NCBI RefSeq assembly: GCF_003024515.2
Contig: NZ_PYIX02000029.1
Span: forward strand, 1 to 53,705
Origin: Acinetobacter sichuanensis
Lineage (GTDB): Bacteria; Pseudomonadota; Gammaproteobacteria; Pseudomonadales; Moraxellaceae
Direction of reading: 5' to 3'
DNA: 53,705 nucleotides
Shown in pieces: positions 29,701-37,310 of the stretch (position 1 is the first letter of the stretch; every line of letters starts with the position of its first letter). The notes beneath the pieces were generated by a model. That model worked only from the letters and a program-made list of their open reading frames with translations, was not told where the DNA came from and did no database searches. The position numbers and the translations under genes are program-made.

Positions 29701-30570
29701 GCAGAAGATGAAATCTATCTTCCGATTAAAAATAAAAGCATGATGCCAACCACAGCCCCAATCGCATGGATCAAAGAAAACTTTCCAATGGGAACCACAG
29801 CAGGAACTTTTTTACATAAAGTTTTTGAGCATCTTGATTTTCAAGATCAGCGTCTATGGCATGTTGAAATTCGACGTTGTTTTATCAATGAAGATAAAAC
29901 CTTAAAAGAATCATTAACTGAAAAATATCTGAGTGCATTCCCTGAGAAGCAAGAACTTGATGTACGTACAGTTGAAAATGAAATCATTGATTTGATACAA
30001 GAATGGTTAAGTGAAGTTTTAGATACACCAATTTTAAATCATTTTAAGTTAAATCAATTATCAAAATCGCAACGTTTAGCGGAGTTTCCGTTTCATTTAG
30101 CTTTGTCAGATCGGGTATTTACCATACAACGGATTCATAGTTTATTTGAAGAATATGCGATTACGATGCCTGAATTTAAAGAAGCTTTTTCTGCCCGTTA
30201 TTTAAAAGGTGAAATTGACTTGGTTTTTTATGATGGTCAAAAATTTCATATCGCAGATTATAAAAGTAATTATTTAGGTGCAGACCAACAACAATATAAT
30301 GTACAAGCCATTCAAGAAAGTATGAGTTATGCCAGTTATTGGTTACAAGCTGCTTTATATTTGGTTGGATTACATCGTTATTTAAGTGTGAAACTTGAAA
30401 ACTATCAAATTGATCAGCATTTAGGTGGTGCGAGTTATTTGTATTTACGTGGCATGAATGGTCAGACTGAACAAGGTTATTATTATTGGCGACCTGATTC
30501 AGAATTTATTTTAAGATTAGATGCAATTTTGGGTTATTTCTCTGAAGACAAACTCAGCACTATTGCATGA
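26785..30570 (+). CDS. recB: Exodeoxyribonuclease V subunit beta (RecB)
   Basis: RecB is the 3'-5' helicase and only nuclease of RecBCD. The 1261 residues include Walker A ASAGTGKT (44-51) and FTRKAAAELKTRIRGRL just after it. Walker B is LVDEFQDTNQDQD (about 430-442), with the GDRKQAIYGFRGGD motif III next. The C-terminal nuclease domain carries GEIDLVFYDGQKFHIADYKS, with the Asp and the D-x-K metal/catalytic residues intact. The start is 3 bp after recC with GAGGA inside the recC end. An N-terminal leader of about 35 residues precedes the helicase core. Confidence 0.97.
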   Translation: MHQESFNMILDETIPQAAKAKHPSAVSTQPIADMQFSGLHWIEASAGTGKTYTLSSLMVRIFLEKYLPNQVIATTFTRKAAAELKTRIRGRLQETYQYFDACRDLTEQQVLAKAKQESDPLFAKVLTVFATQVAYACERLKLVIDQLDELFVGTLDSFSQKLLREFAFESGKIERAEITDDAKSYSYQLIHDVLREWIQQQPQNIIDYLILNKKLKSQDAYIAVVENSLNFSSAKLQEIQPPVLDLSQFDTEIQTLLTLDLTQAATLADFYLADGQHNKIIAKKWRDQGKMQSLLTEDLAHLVEEIRKQGAYCLFAPRQAHTLKALSDLTTKKVLNKCSEEVLTSFEQNTFLQALKHFVEAFWQLGEGLDLLDSYLQYHLASEVKKRLPQVLQQKGETTFAQQIRTLAEALQGEQGQRFASFIHARYPLILVDEFQDTNQDQDDMLAQIWRHSSRVNHGCMIMVGDRKQAIYGFRGGDMLTFLKAHQDVFGKDGHAYHLIHNHRSVQPLVEVVDALFQRQADFGEEVIYTPVQAGERPHPALIDQDQVNPTPLRWMQLEDKNSEAEQVAWKIRELLNQGVQGTLYFVEQAANRAMDENDIAVLSKNHADLDKVQSALEFLGIRTNRPAKKSVFEGALAQDVAAVLTAIMHPYDEAKIKRALLSRLLGFDLKKLIALEQHAEGLSTYIEQFDFIREMWLKQGFLSAWQYALTKFDIWTNLVAKQSRDNERVVVNLRHLTELLSQHSERYQGAQNLYHWYLKQLTDPMQREWELERKLSNDAGVQLMTIHQSKGLEFKCVFLLGADKDFREPNKSLNFSTQDTLNHTTGQMEQQRVVAVNDKNILKPEAIQQHDARALAEHHRLWYVALTRASYRVYAMMQDNDGKSTTGLAFWRGHPVQAFQHEGCAIEPLISQRPVQLKTQHIDTTLRLDAATLPKKRFYSRTKTSFSALAQHLTRQQIQDALAVAEPSSAGAEDEIYLPIKNKSMMPTTAPIAWIKENFPMGTTAGTFLHKVFEHLDFQDQRLWHVEIRRCFINEDKTLKESLTEKYLSAFPEKQELDVRTVENEIIDLIQEWLSEVLDTPILNHFKLNQLSKSQRLAEFPFHLALSDRVFTIQRIHSLFEEYAITMPEFKEAFSARYLKGEIDLVFYDGQKFHIADYKSNYLGADQQQYNVQAIQESMSYASYWLQAALYLVGLHRYLSVKLENYQIDQHLGGASYLYLRGMNGQTEQGYYYWRPDSEFILRLDAILGYFSEDKLSTIA

Positions 30571-30609
30571 TTATTTAGATGAATTGCAATACAAACAAAA
30601 GATTGTATT

Positions 30610-32403
30610 GTGGATAAATTTGTTGAAAACATTGTAGATAAGTTTGAGGATAGTTGTGTGGTAAATAGCCAAATTTTAGAAGATCAATATCCTCAATGGA
30701 TTATAAATTGGGCAAATTATATTGTTCGTCAGCATCCAATGTCTGAGGAATTACAGGAAACTTCACTCAAATTAATCAGTGAAGTTTTAGATGCTTCTTT
30801 ACAAGGTGACAGTTGTATATTGCAGGAACAAGATACAACTCAACATTTAGGCTCTTTATGTTTGTCTGAACTGCAAGCACAAGCATCGCAAGTTGCACCT
30901 TTTGTTTATGATGATGAGTATTTATATTTATATCGTTATTGGCAGCTTGAGCAACGTTTAGCGCAACAAGTGATTCGCCTAAAACAGCAAAAAATACTTG
31001 CTATTGATTTAAAAGATTTTGATGACTTACTCAATGATATTCATCAAAAAAATGCGCTAAAAATGGTCGCTGAAAATGCTTTTAATATCATTACAGGTGG
31101 ACCTGGAACAGGGAAAACCTATACTTTAGCGCGTATTATTGCGGTACTTCATCAAACCTTACCTGATCTTCGTGTGGCAATGGCAGCACCTACAGGTAAA
31201 GCAGCACAGCGTATGGGCGAAGCATTACAAAAGTCCTTAACTGACCCCAAACTAGAGCCTTTTGGTTTACATTTAGATTTATTCACGCCTGTAACAATTC
31301 ACCGCTTATTGGGTTTAGGGCATCAACATATTCCACGTTTTCATTTAAAACAGCCTTTACCTTATGATGTGATTGTTATTGATGAAGCATCTATGTTGGA
31401 CTTAAATTTAGCCACATTATTATTAGAAGCTGTTCCTGAACAATGTCGTTTGATTTTATTGGGAGATGCAAATCAATTGGCATCTGTGGATGTCGGATCA
31501 GTACTTGCAGATTTGCAAAATGTTAAAATGCTACAGCAAAATCAAGTCAATTTAGTCAATACACATCGTTTTAAACAAGATGCAGCTATTGGTAAATTCG
31601 CCAATTTTATTCAACAACAAAAACAACATATTCAACTTTCAGATCATGTTTTAAAGGATTTTGAACAGCAAGTTGTTGCAGCATCTGAAATTATTCCGAT
31701 TGCTCTTAACTCAGAGATGAATGATTTTATTCAACTTGAATATTTGCCTGAAAATATTCAGCCACAAGCTTTAGAAGGTTATTATCAAAAATTGAGTGCA
31801 GGATTTTCTTCATATTTTGATGCATTAAAAACCTATTTAGCAGATACGATGTCCACCCAACATGTGCAAACCGTGATACAAGCATTTGACCAATATCGTA
31901 TTTTAAGTGCAGTTCATCATGGTGTTTTAGGTTTAAGAACTATTAATAGTGAAATTGAAAAAGCGTTATTTAAAGCCATTCCACAACTTTATAAACAAGG
32001 GGATTGGTACGTTGGTCGTCCTGTGATGATGGATTACAACGACTATCAATTGGGCTTATCCAATGGTGATATTGGTGTATGTTTTAAACATCGCCAATAT
32101 GCAGATCAGTTTGAAGTATATTTTCCGAGCTTAGATAAGTGGGTACTGGCATCGCGTCTACCAAAATCCATTCAAACGGCATTTGCTTTAACCATTCATA
32201 AATCACAAGGTTCAGAGTTTAAACATACGATGGTTGTTTTGGATGCTTCTGCACAAAAACTACTTAGCCAAGAACTACTTTACACAGCCATTACTCGTGC
32301 GAAAACGGTTGTGAGTTTGTTAGTTGAAGAAAATGCTTTTTATAAAGCACTGACGGTTGCGACACAGCGAAAAAGCGGATTAGTTAAAAAAATTAAAACT
32401 TAA
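30610..32403 (+). CDS. recD: Exodeoxyribonuclease V subunit alpha (RecD)
   Basis: RecD is the 5'-3' superfamily 1B helicase of the complex. The 597 residues carry Walker A GGPGTGKTYTLARI (about 163-176), MAAPTGKAAQRM, Walker B VIDEASMLD (about 256-264) and GDANQLASVDVGSVLADL. The C-terminal motifs ALTIHKSQGSEF and LYTAITRAK are also present. No ATG is available near the N-terminus. The frame opens with GTG at 30610 after an upstream in-frame stop at 30580, so the start is uncertain. It is 39 bp downstream of recB. Confidence 0.93.
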   Translation: MDKFVENIVDKFEDSCVVNSQILEDQYPQWIINWANYIVRQHPMSEELQETSLKLISEVLDASLQGDSCILQEQDTTQHLGSLCLSELQAQASQVAPFVYDDEYLYLYRYWQLEQRLAQQVIRLKQQKILAIDLKDFDDLLNDIHQKNALKMVAENAFNIITGGPGTGKTYTLARIIAVLHQTLPDLRVAMAAPTGKAAQRMGEALQKSLTDPKLEPFGLHLDLFTPVTIHRLLGLGHQHIPRFHLKQPLPYDVIVIDEASMLDLNLATLLLEAVPEQCRLILLGDANQLASVDVGSVLADLQNVKMLQQNQVNLVNTHRFKQDAAIGKFANFIQQQKQHIQLSDHVLKDFEQQVVAASEIIPIALNSEMNDFIQLEYLPENIQPQALEGYYQKLSAGFSSYFDALKTYLADTMSTQHVQTVIQAFDQYRILSAVHHGVLGLRTINSEIEKALFKAIPQLYKQGDWYVGRPVMMDYNDYQLGLSNGDIGVCFKHRQYADQFEVYFPSLDKWVLASRLPKSIQTAFALTIHKSQGSEFKHTMVVLDASAQKLLSQELLYTAITRAKTVVSLLVEENAFYKALTVATQRKSGLVKKIKT

Positions 32404-32439
32404 AATTTATTATTAAGTTTTAATTTACAATAAGTATCT

Positions 32440-32457
32440 TGTAAGAAATTGCTTACA
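32440..32457 (+). promoter_or_regulatory. Perfect GacA box (upstream activating sequence) 1
   Basis: TGTAAG-N6-CTTACA occurs exactly at 32440-32457. It matches at all 12 defined positions the GacA-binding element known upstream of rsmX/rsmY/rsmZ in Pseudomonas. It lies 37 bp after the recD stop and about 60-70 bp before the most likely start of the downstream transcript, the expected activator distance. It could alternatively be a weak recD hairpin, but no T run follows. Confidence 0.7.
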
Positions 32458-32513
32458 TAAATTCGAGATATTGACGCATAGAGCTCTGTGTAACTTTTTG
32501 AGATGATGAGTCC

Positions 32514-32664
32514 TATAAAGAGCTTGGTAAGGAACACTAAGCAAAATCGCAAAATAATAATAATTTAAAGTCGAGAGACTGCGAACTTACATGAAGTAAG
32601 GCATAAAGAGGAAACTTACAGCCGCTAAGCCTTGTAGTTTTGGGAGAGACTACAAGGCTTTTTT
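32514..32664 (+). ncRNA. Candidate RsmX/Y/Z-like small RNA 1
   Basis: No ORF is present. The 3' end is a strong intrinsic terminator: 12-bp arms 32627-32638 and 32649-32660, then TTTT. Its loop TTTGGGAGAG displays a GGA. An upstream hairpin (32522-32528 with 32536-32542) displays AAGGAAC in its loop. A GTAAG/CTTAC pairing (32596-32600 with 32615-32619) encloses AGAGGAAA. GGA in hairpin loops is the CsrA/RsmA binding signature. The 5' end is inferred from the GacA-box distance and a GATGAT -10-like hexamer (32502-32507), so it is approximate. Confidence 0.5.
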
Positions 32665-32705
32665 ATATCTAAAATATTTATAATTATGTTACAAAAAATA
32701 CAAAA

Positions 32706-32723
32706 TGTACGATATTTCTTACA
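32706..32723 (+). promoter_or_regulatory. Near-perfect GacA box 2
   Basis: TGTACG-N6-CTTACA matches 11 of 12 defined positions of the GacA box. It lies 42 bp after the terminator of candidate RNA 1. The distance from its centre to the next terminator end (about 220 bp) nearly equals that of box 1 (about 216 bp), which supports two parallel transcription units. Confidence 0.6.
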
Positions 32724-32779
32724 AAAAGATAAGATAAATGCGACTTTTATCATACTTTAAATGTGGCATCATACACACA

Positions 32780-32938
32780 TAGGGAAATACTTAAGAAAAC
32801 TGATAAATAAGGGACAAAAACATAGTAATAAGAAATCATGAGATAACAATAAAAATAAATAAAATAATAACAACCAGAAAATAAGAAACTACAGCGCAAA
32901 GGAAAGCCCTTAGAGTAATCTAAGGGCTTTTTCTTTAT
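32780..32938 (+). ncRNA. Candidate Gac-controlled small RNA 2 (A-rich)
   Basis: This ORF-free, A-rich stretch ends in a strong terminator. The 12-bp arms 32903-32914 and 32919-32930 are closed by a GTAA loop and followed by a T-rich tail. GGA motifs occur at 32783-32785, 32812-32814 and 32901-32903. Positions 32845-32875 consist mainly of AAN triplets, the pattern bound by the distal face of Hfq. A CATCAT or CATACA -10-like hexamer (32767-32775) fits a start near 32780. Start and function are inferred. Confidence 0.4.
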
Positions 32939-33001
32939 TTAAACTTAATAATAAGTATGAAATTTGATAAAAATATTGAACAAATCATTGATTTTTTTAC
33001 T

Positions 33002-34300
33002 TTATACAATGTCAGTTTCAGTGGCATCTGTACCAAATAGACCACGACGTTGTTCTTTAGAGACTTTTGGACATTGGCTAGAAATTTGTAGTAATACATT
33101 AGCTAATGCTGCTAAATGCGTACCTACAACAGATTTTCCTGTATTTAAGATACTGACGCTGATATCACGTTCAGGATCTGCCCAACATAAAATATTTGAA
33201 AAACCAAGATGTCCAAAGGCTTGACCAGTATGTGGTCCAAAAATACCCACTGGATTACTTCCCAACATAGGTCCAAGTGCATAACGCATCGGTGCTAAAA
33301 GTGTACGATCAATCGTCGTGGTTGAGGTTGGCAAAGTTGCACGAAATACAGTTTGCGGACTCATGATTTGTTTGCCCTTATAAGTTCCGCCATTGAGTAA
33401 CATTTCAAAGAAACGGTTGGCTTGTTCTGCGCTGGTATAGATATTTCCAGCAGGGCAAATGGTATCCATAAAACGATGATCATTGGTCACATTGACAGCC
33501 AATTCTAAGCCTCCACCTAAGACATGATCTAAATACAGATCTGTACCCAGTTTAGGATGAATGCCCGTTGCGGTGTTGAGTGCGACTTGATCACGGAATT
33601 CAGTTTTTAAACCATAATTGAAAAATTGCATATCCATTGGTTTTTCAATATGTTCATGTAAAAAGTGACGTAAATCTTGTCCTGTTACTCGTTCAATCAG
33701 CTCACCTAAAATATAGCCCGCAGTGACAGCATGATAAGCAAGATTTGCACCCGCAGATGAAATCGGTTTTGATGCATAAAGATGTTGTAAAATTTGTTCT
33801 TTATCAAATAATAATTCTGGTGTGACTTCAGCTTCAACGCGAGGAATGCCTCCACGATGCGAAAGTAAATGGAAAATGGTAGCACGACGTTTTCCATTTT
33901 GTGCATATTCAGGAATATAGTAGCTGATTGGGTCAAGGAGATTAATTTCACCTGTTTCATCCAACATATGGATGAGCATTGCAGTGATCATTTTTGAAGC
34001 TGAAAATAAACAAATCGGTGTATCTGGGTTGGCAATGACAGCATCATTGGCTAAGCCTTGTGCGGTGTTGCCTCGTGTATAGCCTAAACTACGGTTAAGA
34101 ACAATTTCCCCTTTTCTGCGTAAACAAACACTAATTAGAGGATGATTTCCCGTTTTGTAAAGCGACTCAATACTTGACCAAATTTTATGGACTTGTTTTT
34201 CGGTCATTCCAGCACGTTCTGCTGCAACCTCATCTTTGGATTGCATAATTTGGCTTAGGTCTTTGGGTACATAACAGGTATTAGTTGAAAATATTTTCAC
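33002..34300 (-). CDS. Beta-lactamase-family serine hydrolase (class C-like/EstB-type)
   Basis: The protein is probably an esterase or peptidase of the beta-lactamase superfamily rather than a true AmpC. The 432 residues have SxxK as SASK (FSASKMIT, near residue 100), a Tyr motif in LAYHAVTAGYI (near 188) and a C-terminal GHLGFS element in place of KTG. No signal peptide is evident, so it is likely cytoplasmic. The start is GTG at 34300 with GGA seven bases upstream. An ATG 54 bp downstream is an alternative. The gene is transcribed toward the sRNA region. Confidence 0.85.
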   Translation of the reverse strand: MKIFSTNTCYVPKDLSQIMQSKDEVAAERAGMTEKQVHKIWSSIESLYKTGNHPLISVCLRRKGEIVLNRSLGYTRGNTAQGLANDAVIANPDTPICLFSASKMITAMLIHMLDETGEINLLDPISYYIPEYAQNGKRRATIFHLLSHRGGIPRVEAEVTPELLFDKEQILQHLYASKPISSAGANLAYHAVTAGYILGELIERVTGQDLRHFLHEHIEKPMDMQFFNYGLKTEFRDQVALNTATGIHPKLGTDLYLDHVLGGGLELAVNVTNDHRFMDTICPAGNIYTSAEQANRFFEMLLNGGTYKGKQIMSPQTVFRATLPTSTTTIDRTLLAPMRYALGPMLGSNPVGIFGPHTGQAFGHLGFSNILCWADPERDISVSILNTGKSVVGTHLAALANVLLQISSQCPKVSKEQRRGLFGTDATETDIV

Positions 34301-34434
34301 AGTTTATTCCATCATTATTTTTCTATTGAACAGTCTGCCTTTGCTCGATTTTATTGTCAGTGTCCTAAATGCCGTATACATGTCATAAATTTGCAAGATG
34401 ATGATGGTATGACTGAAATATCCTGACGATAATT

Positions 34435-34463
34435 TTGCAATCTCAGGGTAGTTCCTTTAAAAT
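34435..34463 (+). promoter_or_regulatory. Sigma-70 promoter of rpsO
   Basis: TTGCAA (34435-34440) and TAAAAT (34458-34463) are separated by 17 bases. A start near 34470 would give an untranslated leader of about 88 nt. That leader is headed by the hairpin GACTGC (34468-34473) / GCAGTC (34488-34493), a plausible S15 autoregulatory element. Confidence 0.65.
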
Positions 34464-34557
34464 AGGCGACTGCTGTAGTGATGCACGGCAGTCAAATTTA
34501 GTGTTTAGCATTAAATTGATTTTTATCAAATATTTACAAGCATCTCGGAGAAATCGA

Positions 34558-34827
34558 ATGGCTTTAACAAACGCAGATCGCGCAGAGATCATCGCAAAAT
34601 TCGCTCGCGCTGAAAATGACACTGGTTCACCAGAAGTACAAGTAGCTTTATTGACTGCTCAAATCAATGATTTACAAGGTCACTTCAAAGATCACAAACA
34701 TGACCACCACAGCCGTCGTGGTTTGATCCGTATGGTTAACCAACGTCGTAAGCTTCTTGACTACCTTAAAGGTAAAGATGCTACTCGTTATAGCGATTTG
34801 ATTGCTGCTTTAGGTTTACGTCGTTAA
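34558..34827 (+). CDS. rpsO: 30S ribosomal protein S15
   Basis: S15 is a primary binder of 16S rRNA central domain and often represses its own mRNA. The ATG at 34558 gives the standard 89 residues beginning [26 protein letters not shown] site lies just upstream. A longer in-frame ORF starting at 34435 overlaps the promoter and is rejected. The conserved DHHSRRGL segment is present. The rpsO-pnp order is conserved. Confidence 0.98.
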   Translation: MALTNADRAEIIAKFARAENDTGSPEVQVALLTAQINDLQGHFKDHKHDHHSRRGLIRMVNQRRKLLDYLKGKDATRYSDLIAALGLRR

Positions 34828-34866
34828 TTCGATTAAACTTTTATTTTCGGATTATTGCATGCTTTG

Positions 34867-34875
34867 TGCTATACT
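34867..34875 (+). promoter_or_regulatory. Possible extended -10 promoter of pnp
   Basis: TGC-TATACT is an extended -10 element about 200 bp upstream of pnp and downstream of rpsO. No good -35 is seen. In enterobacteria pnp also has its own promoter behind rpsO. Confidence 0.4.
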
Positions 34876-34891
34876 GATGAAAACTAAAGTA

Positions 34892-34940
34892 TATCTAGCT
34901 TTGTCTAGATAATAGAAGGGGCGAATATTCGCTCCTTCTT
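34892..34940 (+). terminator. Tandem hairpins between rpsO and pnp
   Basis: A first hairpin pairs TATCTAG (34892-34898) with CTAGATA (34905-34911). A second, longer stem pairs AGAAGG-G-GCGAAT with ATTCGC-T-CCTTCT (34914-34939, one G-T pair, palindromic centre) and ends in TT. This is the location of the rpsO terminator and the RNase III cleavage hairpin controlling pnp in Escherichia coli. Either role, or both, fits here. Confidence 0.6.
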
Positions 34941-35084
34941 CGTGTCTAAAATGATGCTTTTATAGAAATGATTGTCTAGTGAGGTCGGCTTCTAAGCTTT
35001 GTCATTTATGCGGTTGATATGAATGCCAAACCTTAGGGGTCTCCACTAGAATAACTGTTCAAAAGAACTAGGAAACAAAAATAC

Positions 35085-37178
35085 ATGTCAATGTTTAATG
35101 TAATTCGTAAAGAATTCCAATATGGTCAATACCAAGTTGTACTTGAAACGGGTCGTGTTGCTCGTCAAGCAAATACTGTTGTGATCACCATGGGTGGCGT
35201 AACTGTTTTGGTTGCTGTTGTTGCTCAACCAACTGCTAAAGCGGGTCAAGACTTTTTCCCACTTACAGTAAACTACCAAGAAAAACAATATGCTGCAGGT
35301 CGTATCCCGGGTGGTTACGGTAAGCGTGAAGGTCGTGCTTCAGAGTCTGAAACTTTAATTTCTCGTTTAATTGACCGTCCGATTCGTCCATTGTTCCCAG
35401 AAGGTTACTATAACGAAATCCAAGTGACTGCAACTGTTGTATCTTCTGATAAAACAATGGAAGCGGACATTGCTGCAATGTTAGGTACTTCAGCTGCATT
35501 GGCAATCGCTGGTACACCTTTCCGTGGTCCAATCGGTGGCGCACGTGTAGGTTTAATTAACGGTGAATACGTTCTTAACCCAAATCATGAACAATTAAAA
35601 GAGTCTGACCTTGACCTTGTGGTTGCAGGTACTGAATCTGCTGTGCTTATGGTTGAGTCTGAAGCGAAAGAACTTTCAGAAGACCAAATGCTAGGTGCTG
35701 TGCTTTTCGGTCATGACGAAATGCAAATTGCTATTCAAGCGATTAAAGAATTTGCAGCAGCGGCTGGTGCAACAGAGTCTACTTGGACTGCGCCTACGAA
35801 AAATGAAGATCTTCGTGCAAAATTAAAAGAAGCATTTGAAGCGAAAATCTCAGAAGCATACACAATTGCGATCAAACATGATCGTTATGCAGCATTAGAT
35901 GCTTTACAAGCTGAAGCAGTTGCTCAATTTGTTCCAGAAGAAGACGTTGATGGCATTGCAGATGACCTAAACGAATTATTCGAAGATCTTAAATACCGTA
36001 CAGTACGTGACAACATCCTTTCTGGTAAACCACGTATTGATGGTCGTGACACGAAAACTGTTCGTGCATTAGACGTACAAGTGGGCGTGTTAGATCGTGC
36101 TCATGGTTCTGCATTATTCACACGTGGTGAAACTCAGGCGTTGGTAACAACAACTTTGGGTAATACACGTGATGCATTAATGGTTGATACTTTAGCGGGT
36201 ACTAAAACTGACAACTTCATGCTTCACTATAACTTCCCTGCATACTCTGTAGGTGAAACAGGTCGTGAATCTGGTCCTAAACGTCGTGAAATTGGTCATG
36301 GTCGTTTGGCACGTCGTGGTGTTCAAGCTGTACTTCCTGCGGCTGATCGTTTCCCGTATGTGATCCGTATCGTATCTGATATTACAGAATCAAACGGTTC
36401 ATCTTCTATGGCTTCTGTATGTGGTGCGTCATTGTCACTTATGGATGCAGGTGTTCCACTTAAAGCACCAGTTGCAGGTATTGCAATGGGTCTAGTGAAA
36501 GAAGACGAGCGTTTCGCAGTTCTTTCTGACATCTTGGGTGATGAAGATCATCTTGGCGATATGGACTTTAAAGTAGCAGGTTCTGCAAACGGTATTACTG
36601 CGCTTCAAATGGACATCAAGATCGAAGGGATCACTGAAGAAATTATGGAAGTTGCATTGAATCAAGCATATGCTGGTCGTATGCACATTTTGAATGCAAT
36701 GAACCAAGTGATTTCACGTGCTCGCCCTGAAATTTCAATGCATGCGCCAACCTTCCAAGTGATCAGCATTAACCCTGACAAAATCCGTGATGTGATTGGT
36801 AAAGGTGGTGCAACTATCCGTGCAATCACTGAAGAAACTAAAGCTGCGATTGATATCGAAGACAACGGTACAGTACGTGTATTTGGTGAAACTAAAGCTG
36901 CTGCACAAGCTGCGATTGCTAAAATTCAAGCACTTACTGCTGAAGTTGAGCCAGGTACAATTTACGTAGGTAAAGTAATTCGTATCGTTGAGTTTGGTGC
37001 ATTCGTCAACATTCTTCCTGGTACAGATGGTTTATTACACATCTCTCAAATCTCAAATGAGCGTGTTGCAAACGTGACTGACGTATTGGCTGAAGGTCAA
37101 GAAATCAAAGTTCAAGTTGCTGATGTAGACAACCGTGGTCGTATTAAATTAACTATGAAAGATATTGACCAAGCGTAA
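35085..37178 (+). CDS. pnp: Polyribonucleotide nucleotidyltransferase (PNPase)
   Basis: PNPase is the phosphorolytic 3'-5' exoribonuclease of the degradosome. The 697 residues contain two RNase PH domains. The first includes [13 protein letters not shown] and the second [20 protein letters not shown] and [19 protein letters not shown] domain ([15 protein letters not shown]) and a C-terminal S1 domain ([17 protein letters not shown]) follow. Length is normal. The leader carries hairpins likely cut by RNase III, consistent with autocontrol known in enterobacteria. Confidence 0.98.
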   Translation: MSMFNVIRKEFQYGQYQVVLETGRVARQANTVVITMGGVTVLVAVVAQPTAKAGQDFFPLTVNYQEKQYAAGRIPGGYGKREGRASESETLISRLIDRPIRPLFPEGYYNEIQVTATVVSSDKTMEADIAAMLGTSAALAIAGTPFRGPIGGARVGLINGEYVLNPNHEQLKESDLDLVVAGTESAVLMVESEAKELSEDQMLGAVLFGHDEMQIAIQAIKEFAAAAGATESTWTAPTKNEDLRAKLKEAFEAKISEAYTIAIKHDRYAALDALQAEAVAQFVPEEDVDGIADDLNELFEDLKYRTVRDNILSGKPRIDGRDTKTVRALDVQVGVLDRAHGSALFTRGETQALVTTTLGNTRDALMVDTLAGTKTDNFMLHYNFPAYSVGETGRESGPKRREIGHGRLARRGVQAVLPAADRFPYVIRIVSDITESNGSSSMASVCGASLSLMDAGVPLKAPVAGIAMGLVKEDERFAVLSDILGDEDHLGDMDFKVAGSANGITALQMDIKIEGITEEIMEVALNQAYAGRMHILNAMNQVISRARPEISMHAPTFQVISINPDKIRDVIGKGGATIRAITEETKAAIDIEDNGTVRVFGETKAAAQAAIAKIQALTAEVEPGTIYVGKVIRIVEFGAFVNILPGTDGLLHISQISNERVANVTDVLAEGQEIKVQVADVDNRGRIKLTMKDIDQA

Positions 37179-37228
37179 TATCTTTTAAAAAATTTACAGT
37201 AAGCTGATTTGGCATTATTGTAAAAATT

Positions 37229-37280
37229 AAGCCTTGTGTTTTGCTAGAGTGATCACTTTAGCTTGCTCAAGGCTTTTTTT
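37229..37280 (+). terminator. Large nested-palindrome terminator after pnp
   Basis: AAGCCTTG (37229-37236) pairs with CAAGGCTT (37268-37275), followed by a T7-T8 run. Inside the loop lies a second near-palindrome, CTAGAGTGATCACTTTAG (about 37244-37261). This gives a long, two-part hairpin immediately upstream of the CorA-type gene. Confidence 0.85.
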
Positions 37281-37310
37281 ATGGCATGATGCTGTTTAAT
37301 CTTGATCAAC

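Noticed and set aside
32440..32457. Reading the TGTAAG/CTTACA palindrome as the recD terminator
   Set aside because: The stem is only 6 bp, AT-rich and followed by TAAATTC rather than a T run. The exact match to the GacA box and its recurrence at 32706 favour a protein-binding site.
32404..32664. Candidate 6S RNA, RNase P RNA, tmRNA or SRP RNA
   Set aside because: None of the universally conserved segments I know for these RNAs (for example the RNase P GAGGAAAGUCC core or the SRP tetraloop region) is present, and no long closing stem forms.
33002..34300. AmpC-type beta-lactamase resistance gene
   Set aside because: There is no signal peptide, and the third motif is GHLG instead of KTG. It fits the broader serine hydrolase/EstB-like group.
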